Assembly: GCA_030018575.1 (NCBI GenBank)
Contig: JASEIA010000024.1
Span: 1-17,173, forward strand
Reading direction: 5' to 3'
Source: Nanobdellota archaeon
GTDB lineage: Archaea; Nanobdellota; Nanobdellia; SCGC-AAA011-G17; GW2011-AR17
Length of the DNA: 17,173 nt
The translations under genes were made by a program, and so were the position numbers. The notes under the pieces are model-generated. The model searched no databases. It was not told where the DNA came from and worked only from the letters and a program-made list of their open reading frames with translations. Position 1 is the stretch's first letter; every line of letters begins with the position of its first letter. Positions 12,323-17,173 of the stretch are shown here, piece by piece.

Positions 12323-12762
12323 ACAAGAAAGGCGCCGAATGGATTGGCTATATCCTTGCAACAGGATTGTTTGTTGCGATTTCAGTAATGGCAATACTCT
12401 GGGCAAAAGGGCATACGGAAGAGGCAACGTCAAGCACAATAAAATACATGGAAGGCAAGGAAGAGTGCAAGATGGTTTTTATTGACGCGAAAGAAAATGG
12501 CATAATTGACGAACAATGCGTTAGCATTACAATAAAGAATAAAGGAACAGTGAAAATTGCAAAATTTGTAGTGCGGTTAAATTCCACTGCAGGCATGGCT
12601 GAAGCAGATGACACAGGGCCGCTTATGCCAAACCCAGATCAAACGATAGATTTAAGTATTCCTGAAACCATAAAAAATGTAGAGCTTTTGCCCATAGTAG
12701 AAATAAGCAAAGGGCAGCTGGCAAGCTGCACAACAAAGAGGCTGGTGGTACAATGCGCGTGA
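12319..12762 (+). CDS. Archaeal type IV pilin-like protein (pilin 3)
   Basis: Prepilin-like start MNKKG then AEWIGYILATGLFVAISVMA, with cleavage expected after Gly. The ATG at 12319 overlaps the previous stop as ATGA, so it is chosen over the in-frame GTG at 12310. The mature domain carries Cys50, Cys67, Cys137 and Cys146 (147-aa numbering), plus a CVSITIKNKGTVKIAKFVVR strand pair that aligns with pilins 2 and 4. The signal is less typical at +1 to +3 (AEW rather than ISP or VSP), which may mark a minor pilin. It ends overlapping the start of pilin 4. Confidence 0.82.
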   Translation: MNKKGAEWIGYILATGLFVAISVMAILWAKGHTEEATSSTIKYMEGKEECKMVFIDAKENGIIDEQCVSITIKNKGTVKIAKFVVRLNSTAGMAEADDTGPLMPNPDQTIDLSIPETIKNVELLPIVEISKGQLASCTTKRLVVQCA

Positions 12763-13241
12763 AGAAAATATCCAAGAAAGGCGTTTCGCCTTTGATTGCA
12801 ACTACAATGCTTGTCGGGTTCACAGTTGCCGTAATTGCAATGGTTGTTGTGTGGAGCAGGGGATATATTGAGGAGAGGGCTGCAAAAGAGGAGGCTTTGG
12901 CAAACACTAAGCTGAAATGCGAAGCAGTGAAGTTCACTGTTGAAGAAGCATGCCAGACAGGAATTAGTTTAAATGTCAAGGTTAAAAATCTAGCAAATCA
13001 GCAGATTGATTCCTGGATACTGAGGATTAAAGGCGATGATGGAGTTGAAGCGACTGAGCAGGGATTTGTTGTAAAGGGCTTGGAATCAAAAGATTTGGCT
13101 TTGGGTAGTGAAAGTTTTTCAATGACTGCAATAGGCGGAACAGTTAATTCTGTCGAGGTAATACCCGCGATAAAAGCAGGAAGAAACAAGTACGTGCCGT
13201 GCTCAGGGCAGAAGCTTGAGGCAAGAGCCGGATGCCTTTAA
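12753..13241 (+). CDS. Archaeal type IV pilin-like protein (pilin 4)
   Basis: Prepilin signal MRVKKISKKG then VSPLIATTMLVGFTVAVIAM, with cleavage expected after Gly10. The 162-aa protein repeats the four-cysteine layout (Cys56, Cys67, Cys150, Cys161), with ISLNVKVKNLANQQIDSWIL matching the strand pair of its neighbours. The ATG at 12753 overlaps pilin 3 by 10 bp. A GTG at 12759 would give a GTGA overlap and still keep the signal, so the exact start is open. It is the last gene of the cluster; no assembly ATPase, platform protein or prepilin peptidase gene follows, so these must be elsewhere. Confidence 0.85.
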   Translation: MRVKKISKKGVSPLIATTMLVGFTVAVIAMVVVWSRGYIEERAAKEEALANTKLKCEAVKFTVEEACQTGISLNVKVKNLANQQIDSWILRIKGDDGVEATEQGFVVKGLESKDLALGSESFSMTAIGGTVNSVEVIPAIKAGRNKYVPCSGQKLEARAGCL

Positions 13242-13270
13242 GGAATTCTAAATTAAAAGAAATAATATTA

Positions 13271-13395
13271 TGCAGGGGAAGGGATTCGAACCCTCGTACC
13301 CACTAAGGGACAGGATTTCCCCGAAGGGAGCTTGCAAGCGCAAGCTTGTCCTTTGCTTAAGTCCTGCGCATTTGACCAGGCTTTGCTACCCCTGC
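13271..13395 (-). tRNA. tRNA-Leu (anticodon UAA) with intron
   Basis: Acceptor GCAGGGG (13395-13389) pairs with CCCCTGC (13278-13272), discriminator A at 13271. The anticodon stem is CAGGA/TCCTG and the anticodon TAA is at 13359-13357. The loop is complete as CTTAAG plus A only if about 39 nt (13355-13317) are removed after position 37, the commonest archaeal intron site. The intron contains a 7-bp AGCTTGC/GCAAGCT hairpin and a CCC-TTCG-GGG hairpin. Variable-arm CCC/GGG and T arm GAGGG-TTCGAAT-CCCTT follow. The mature tRNA would be 86 nt, without encoded CCA. Splice sites are inferred from the mature fold; the bulge-helix-bulge I can draw is imperfect. Confidence 0.92.
13317..13355 (-). other. 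Probable tRNA-Leu(UAA) intron
   Basis: These 39 nt interrupt the anticodon loop between positions 37 and 38. Removal restores a 7-nt loop (CTTAAGA). The interior folds as AGCTTGC/GCAAGCT (13346-13340 and 13335-13329) with a 4-nt loop, and AAGG/CCTT can extend below it. It is too short for a homing endonuclease. Confidence 0.8.
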
Positions 13396-13492
13396 GTAAG
13401 TATAGCCGCCTTTTAAGGGGTTTCTGCTATTTTATAAACTTTTAGATGGAGAATAGGTTTATATAGTATCCAGACATCTTATTATTCAAATC

Positions 13493-14395
13493 ATGGGCGA
13501 ACGCCTGAGACGATTAAAAAAAGGTGCAATTTCTTCTCTCGCAGCGATTGCTATGTCTTCAGGCGCAGGCTTCTGCATTCCTTCTGATTATAACAAAGCA
13601 GCTGAAGAGGCAAGGCAGGCTTACATCTACGAGCACCAGGACAGTGACGGCTTGTATGATTATGATGCTGAAATGATAGGCAACCTTGAAGAAATATTAG
13701 CCCATTACAAAAACAGCACAATGGAAATAAATACATTCCTGACTTATGAAGTGCAGGGCGGGGTGAAAAGCGGCACTTACAAGGGTATTTTTGGAGGCTC
13801 AGGGCTCGCGCTTGACAGCGGGTATATATTGTCCGCCGCCCATAACATAAAACCAGAGTTTGAAGAAATGCTTTTCAAGAAAACAGGGGGCGTGGTAACC
13901 TCATTTAGCGTCAGGTATTTCACGCCCATTGAAAATGGGTATTGCGAACTTGAGCCTGTATGGACAGGCGTGGAAAATGATTTTACCCTGCTAAAATTCA
14001 AGAACGAGCCGCAGTTTTCAATACCAGCAGTGCATTTTGTGCCCGGTAATTCAAGCAATCTGGTGAAAGGAAGCATTACATACTCATTCTCAGCATTAAA
14101 TAAGCCTTATGTGAAAGAGGGAAATGTGCTTAACCCGCTGTACGGCGACGAATACGGGGGCAGATTCAGGAGAACTGAATATTTTTTTGTAGATACAAAA
14201 GTAAAGCCTGGCGACTCAGGGGGAATAGTGATTGCCTTCCTTGACGGAAAGCCGCAGATAGTCGGCATAGCAAGCAGATACAAGTATACGCTTAACGAAA
14301 AAAGAGAGATAGACAAAATAATCGGGGGGATTATACTTAAAATAGAACATATAATGGAAGAAGCGGGCCAGTTCTTTGAAACAAAAGAGCGATAA
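13493..14395 (+). CDS. Exported trypsin-fold serine protease (protease 1)
   Basis: A chymotrypsin/trypsin-like protease with the full triad: His117 in YILSAAHN, Asp163 in ENDFTLLKF, and Ser242 in KPGDSGG. A basic N-terminus and hydrophobic stretch (MGERLRRLKKGAISSLAAIA) form an export signal; GAGFC at 24-28 could be a poor lipobox, but Phe at -1 is unusual. A DGLYDYD element (52-58) is shared with protease 2. The chymotrypsin Cys42-Cys58 pair is absent. A TATA box TTTATATA (13458-13465) lies about 31 nt before the ATG. Tandem arrangement with 14440-15306 indicates an old duplication. Substrate unknown; surface or secreted action is inferred. Confidence 0.85.
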   Translation: MGERLRRLKKGAISSLAAIAMSSGAGFCIPSDYNKAAEEARQAYIYEHQDSDGLYDYDAEMIGNLEEILAHYKNSTMEINTFLTYEVQGGVKSGTYKGIFGGSGLALDSGYILSAAHNIKPEFEEMLFKKTGGVVTSFSVRYFTPIENGYCELEPVWTGVENDFTLLKFKNEPQFSIPAVHFVPGNSSNLVKGSITYSFSALNKPYVKEGNVLNPLYGDEYGGRFRRTEYFFVDTKVKPGDSGGIVIAFLDGKPQIVGIASRYKYTLNEKREIDKIIGGIILKIEHIMEEAGQFFETKER

Positions 14396-14409
14396 ATTTC
14401 ACAAAAAAG

Positions 14410-14419
14410 CTTAAATACC
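14410..14419 (+). promoter_or_regulatory. TATA box for protease 2
   Basis: CTTAAATACC is centred about 25 nt before the ATG at 14440. The second protease therefore has its own, probably leaderless, transcript despite the short 44-nt gap from protease 1. Confidence 0.45.
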
Positions 14420-14439
14420 CTGCATACATACCCGGCAGT

Positions 14440-15306
14440 ATGATAAAAAAAGCGGTGCTGGGCGCATTGGCAGCGCTTTCTTTGGCAGGATGCAATTCAA
14501 TCGCAATCGGCAATGAAGAAGCGCATATATATGAAAACAGGGATGCATCAGTGCAGATTGAAGAAAATCCAAAGAAAGAGCAGGATAATGAAAGATTTTT
14601 TGCGCAATGCCATGACGGGCTTTATGACTTTGACACAAGGTGCATTGATTTCAGCCAGGGCTATCTGAATAATGCAATAAGCTCGGTGTACAAGATTGAA
14701 AGGATTGCAAGATACGAGAAGGACGGGAAGCAGGAAGAGGAAAAATCTCACTGCACTTCTGTGCTTATTGAGAATGGGATGGTGCTTACTGCAAAGCACT
14801 GCATGTATTTCAGGAATTTGGACATTAAGGGGATAAAGTACGACACTGAATTCAGCCTGGTAAGCGACAACAAGCATTACGGGCTTGAAAAATTGATTGA
14901 GGGAAACGCTGATTTTGCAATATTGGCAATGAAAAAGCCTGCTGACTTGCCTTTTTTCCCTTATCAGCTTGGAGACACAACAGACATGGAAGCAGGAAAC
15001 TTCACATACATAATAGGCTTTGTGGGCAGGGAATACCCAATGCTGAGGGATGGCATCGTAACAAAAGTGGAGCCTAACGATAACGGTTGGGGAGAAGGAT
15101 ATTTCCTTGTCAGCAACGGCATACATTTCGGGGATTCAGGCGGCGCGACAATCGCGTTCAGGGACGGCATTCCCGAACTCATTGGAATTAACTGCTACAA
15201 GCATACTGCCCATGACCATGCAGGGGGAGTGTTGAGGATTGACAGGATAAGAAATGAGGTTCTTGCGCGGTTCCTTCTCTCATTTGAAATAATGCTTCTT
15301 CCATAA
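14440..15306 (+). CDS. Trypsin-fold serine protease lipoprotein (protease 2)
   Basis: The signal peptide ends in a clear lipobox, LSLAGC, making Cys18 the likely lipid-anchored first residue on the outer face of the membrane. The triad is intact: His120 in LTAKHC, Asp158 in NADFAILAM, and Ser233 in HFGDSGG. Cys105 and Cys121 are spaced 16 apart and flank the catalytic His exactly like Cys42-Cys58 of chymotrypsin, so a disulfide is expected. DGLYDFD (59-65) matches protease 1. A possible second pair (Cys57, Cys68) lies in that shared N-terminal element. It has diverged strongly from its tandem neighbour outside the motifs, suggesting different substrates. No propeptide function is established. 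Confidence 0.87.
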   Translation: MIKKAVLGALAALSLAGCNSIAIGNEEAHIYENRDASVQIEENPKKEQDNERFFAQCHDGLYDFDTRCIDFSQGYLNNAISSVYKIERIARYEKDGKQEEEKSHCTSVLIENGMVLTAKHCMYFRNLDIKGIKYDTEFSLVSDNKHYGLEKLIEGNADFAILAMKKPADLPFFPYQLGDTTDMEAGNFTYIIGFVGREYPMLRDGIVTKVEPNDNGWGEGYFLVSNGIHFGDSGGATIAFRDGIPELIGINCYKHTAHDHAGGVLRIDRIRNEVLARFLLSFEIMLLP

Positions 15307-15307
15307 T

Positions 15308-15318
15308 CTTTTTATATG
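15308..15318 (+). promoter_or_regulatory. TATA box for the sugar nucleotidylyltransferase gene
   Basis: CTTTTTATATG is centred about 26 nt before the ATG at 15339, giving a leaderless transcript immediately after protease 2. Confidence 0.5.
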
Positions 15319-15338
15319 CTGTTTTCTACGCTCATTTC

Positions 15339-16529
15339 ATGCAGGCAGTAATACTCGCGGCAGGGAAGTCAACAAGAACTTATCCTCTTACTTTGACAAA
15401 GCCAAAGCCGCTTTTGAAGATTTTGAACAAGCCCATACTGGCGCATTTATTGGATGCGCTGCTTGAGTGCAATGTGGAGGAAACAATTGTTGTTGTCGGC
15501 TATAAGAAAGAGATGATACAGGAAGCTTTCGGGAATTCTTACAAGGGGATGAAATTAACTTATGCAGAGCAGAAAGAGCAACTGGGAACTCTGCACGCGC
15601 TGCATGAAGTAAAAGATTTGCTGAAAGACAGGTTCTTTGTTTTATATGGCGATGATATCCCTTATCCAGCAGACATAAAAGAAGCAGCAAAGCACAAATA
15701 CTGCGCAGCATTGATGGAAACAAAGTTTCCTGAAAGGTTTGGCATTGCGAAAATAGGCAAAGATGGCTTTATTGAAGATATGGTTGAAAAGCCAAAAGAA
15801 TACATAGGAAATCTTGCGGGAGCATGGGGCTATGCGCTTGACAAAAAGATTTTTGAATATCCTCTTGAAAAAAAAGAAGGGCAGAAAGAATACTATATTC
15901 CTGATGCAGTAAAAAAGCTTTGCAGGGATGAAAAAGTGTTTCCGCTAATATTAAAGGGTTATTGGCTTCCAACAGGGTATCCCTGGGCGCTTTTAGATGC
16001 TACAGAAGTGATGATAGAAGATATAAAAGAAAGCAATGAGGGGGAAATAGAAAAAGGCGCTGTTATAAAAGGGAAAATAGTGATTGGAAAAGGAAGTGTA
16101 ATTAAATCAGGCGCTTACATTGAAGGGCCTGTTGTTATTGGCGAGAATTGTGTTATTGGCCCGAACTGCTATATCCGCGCAAAAACAACCATTGGAAACA
16201 GCTGCAAGATAGGGAATGCAGTTGAAATAAAGAATTCACTGCTTATGGACAATGTGCATGTCGGGCACTTGAGCTATGTTGGCGATTCTGTTGTGGGGGA
16301 CAATGTGAATTTCGGCGCAGGCACGATAACCGCTAACTTGAAGCACGACAATGCAAATGTAAAGTCCTCTTACAGCAATCAGCTTGTTGACTCGGGAAGA
16401 AGGAAATTAGGCGCGATAATAGCGGACAACGTGCATACAGGAATAAACACTTCTATATATCCCGGAAGAAAGATATTTCCAAACAAGACAACAATGCCCG
16501 GTGAAATCGTAAAGAAGGATATTGAATAA
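15339..16529 (+). CDS. Bifunctional sugar-1-phosphate nucleotidylyltransferase/acetyltransferase (archaeal GlmU-like)
   Basis: The N-terminal domain (about 1-230) is a nucleotidylyltransferase: LAAGKSTRTYPLT (6-18), KPKPLL (21-26), EQLGTLHAL (80-88), metal-binding YGDD (103-106) and VEKP (149-152). The C-terminal domain (about 238-396) is a left-handed beta helix of hexapeptide repeats, with HLSYVGDS (310-317) and NFGAGTITANLKHD (324-337) as in the archaeal ST0452-type acetyltransferases; His310 and Tyr313 match its catalytic positions. The likely product is UDP-GlcNAc or a related activated sugar, feeding surface glycans. Its 396 residues match the archaeal bifunctional form. A dTDP-glucose type activity cannot be excluded. 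It lies next to surface-protein genes but has its own promoter. Confidence 0.87.
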   Translation: MQAVILAAGKSTRTYPLTLTKPKPLLKILNKPILAHLLDALLECNVEETIVVVGYKKEMIQEAFGNSYKGMKLTYAEQKEQLGTLHALHEVKDLLKDRFFVLYGDDIPYPADIKEAAKHKYCAALMETKFPERFGIAKIGKDGFIEDMVEKPKEYIGNLAGAWGYALDKKIFEYPLEKKEGQKEYYIPDAVKKLCRDEKVFPLILKGYWLPTGYPWALLDATEVMIEDIKESNEGEIEKGAVIKGKIVIGKGSVIKSGAYIEGPVVIGENCVIGPNCYIRAKTTIGNSCKIGNAVEIKNSLLMDNVHVGHLSYVGDSVVGDNVNFGAGTITANLKHDNANVKSSYSNQLVDSGRRKLGAIIADNVHTGINTSIYPGRKIFPNKTTMPGEIVKKDIE

Positions 16530-16621
16530 ATGCGTATTCAATAAAAATAAGGAATTAATGCTGGAAACTGGCTTTCTTGAAAAGATTACAAAAAAATATT
16601 CAAAAGAAAAAAAAGAGCTTT

Positions 16622-16638
16622 TCTCACGTTGTTCGAAA
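16622..16638. repeat. Short repeat shared with 8566-8582
   Basis: This 17-bp block reads TCTCACGTTGTTCGAAA. A near copy, TCTCACTTCGTTCGAAA with two differences, lies at 8566-8582 within the leader of the tRNA-Leu/Thr genes. Apart from it, the 132-bp gap 16530-16661 between the convergent GlmU-like and SepF genes shows nothing I recognise. Confidence 0.3.
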
Positions 16639-16661
16639 GTCCACGAGCTAGGCTCTCAGAC

Positions 16662-17051
16662 TTACTGCTCTTCTTCTACCTTGGGCCTGAATACCTGCGC
16701 AAACCCAGGCGTTGCAACAAGCCAGTCGTCTCCAAAGCCTGCTATGTCGCCGTTGATTGCGTTGCATGTTTTCTTCAGCGTGCTCACAGCCCTCTTCAAT
16801 TCAGTGACATCCTTGTCCTTCAAAAGCTTTACATTGATTAATGCGACTGTGTAGCCTTCCCTAAGGTCGTTCAATGGCAATTGCATGTCCCTGAATTCCC
16901 TTACAACATAAGGCCTTACTATAACCTTTTGCTTAAGCTTTGGCTGGCTTTCCAGGTCAACTTCAAGATAGTCCTCGCCAAACTCATCAGGTATATCATA
17001 GGCAGAGCTGCCCATAATCTTGTCTTTGATTTTCATTAGTGCTTCTTTCAT
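16662..17051 (-). CDS. sepF: SepF-like cell division protein
   Basis: The archaeal SepF homologue anchors FtsZ to the membrane at the division site. The N-terminal MKEALMKIKDKIMG can form the amphipathic membrane-targeting helix. An acidic linker (about 18-40) follows. The core (about 45-125: VIVRPYVVREFRDMQLPLND, then YTVALINVKLLKDKDVTELK, then AINGDIAGFGDDWLVATPGF) is the DUF552/SepF fold that dimerises. The 129-residue length is typical of archaeal forms. A TATA box TTTATATATG (17104-17095) and a purine-rich GGGGGATGA (17063-17055) precede the ATG at 17051. Unlike most genes here it has a leader of about 20 nt. No ftsZ is in the window. Confidence 0.9.
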   Translation of the reverse strand: MKEALMKIKDKIMGSSAYDIPDEFGEDYLEVDLESQPKLKQKVIVRPYVVREFRDMQLPLNDLREGYTVALINVKLLKDKDVTELKRAVSTLKKTCNAINGDIAGFGDDWLVATPGFAQVFRPKVEEEQ

Positions 17052-17094
17052 TTGTCATCCCCCTTTTACAAGGATAAAGTAGAAATAATGTAGG

Positions 17095-17104
17095 CATATA
17101 TAAA
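17095..17104 (-). promoter_or_regulatory. TATA box for sepF
   Basis: Minus-strand TTTATATATG lies about 48 nt upstream of the sepF ATG and predicts a short leader that includes the ribosome binding site. A plus-strand TATA-like TTTTTAAATC near 17150-17159 suggests a rightward gene begins just beyond the window. Confidence 0.5.
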
Positions 17105-17173
17105 TCTTTCTAGCAACCGACATTGGTTAATTATCGTCATCTCCAAAATTTTTAAATCTTGCAGTTAATTCAA

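Noticed and set aside
14548..15126. Long minus-strand ORF of 192 codons
   Set aside because: It lies wholly opposite the plus-strand protease 2 gene, which has a complete catalytic triad and lipobox; the reverse reading shows no recognisable domain.
16522..16854. Plus-strand ORF after the GlmU-like gene
   Set aside because: Its second half is antisense to sepF, it overlaps the end of the upstream gene, and its composition is not protein-like beyond a Lys-rich start.
1..17173. CRISPR array, transposase, integrase or phage genes
   Set aside because: No regularly spaced direct repeats and no recombinase or phage structural motifs were found in any reading frame inspected.

Overview
The window reads as a piece of an archaeal genome, most likely a DPANN lineage of the Woesearchaeota/Pacearchaeota kind. 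That placement is inference from gene content, not from a marker phylogeny. Support comes from archaeal TATA boxes about 24-28 nt ahead of many start codons (leaderless or near-leaderless transcripts), class III (archaeal) prepilin signals, a SepF-type division protein, a tRNA-Leu gene interrupted after anticodon-loop position 37, tRNA genes without encoded CCA, a THUMP methyltransferase, an archaeal two-domain sugar-1-phosphate nucleotidylyltransferase/acetyltransferase, and a CxxC-x17-CxxC zinc protein. Genes are densely packed and no gene-free stretch exceeds 300 bases.

Left part (1-5000). An AT-rich rpiB (104-568, minus) sits between two short GC-rich palindromic motifs. Upstream of it lie an M29-type aminopeptidase and a C39-like cysteine peptidase, overlapping by 17 bp. 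A divergent promoter region then leads to a 57-codon zinc protein gene (2259-2432, plus) with a hairpin-forming 5' leader. Next comes a minus-strand operon of four small unrecognised proteins (2474-3432), one of them only 36 codons with a TAATG overlap. A plus-strand protein with an internal duplication and an HELHE motif ends tail-to-tail with a PF04909-type amidohydrolase.

Middle (5180-10150). A minus-strand operon encodes a wHTH-nucleotidyltransferase, a HEPN protein and a THUMP methyltransferase whose catalytic motif IV is degenerate. A 16-bp palindrome and paired direct repeats lie in the operon promoter. A wHTH plus nuclease-fold-like protein is read leftward from a nearly palindromic divergent promoter. 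The same promoter faces right toward a 48-codon ORF and the tRNA-Leu(CAA)/tRNA-Thr(GGU) pair. A DUF483-like gene and adenylate kinase follow.

Right part (10150-17173). A two-pass membrane protein is followed by four class III signal-peptide (pilin-like) proteins. The first has a Cys-rich C-terminus, and the last three share a four-cysteine pattern and overlap or nearly abut. No pilus ATPase, platform protein or prepilin peptidase is in the window. An intron-containing tRNA-Leu(UAA) lies on the minus strand. Then come two tandem, diverged trypsin-fold serine proteases with export signals, one a likely lipoprotein. A GlmU-like bifunctional enzyme and a minus-strand SepF gene close the window. 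The pilins and proteases together suggest a cell-surface function, but that link is proximity only.
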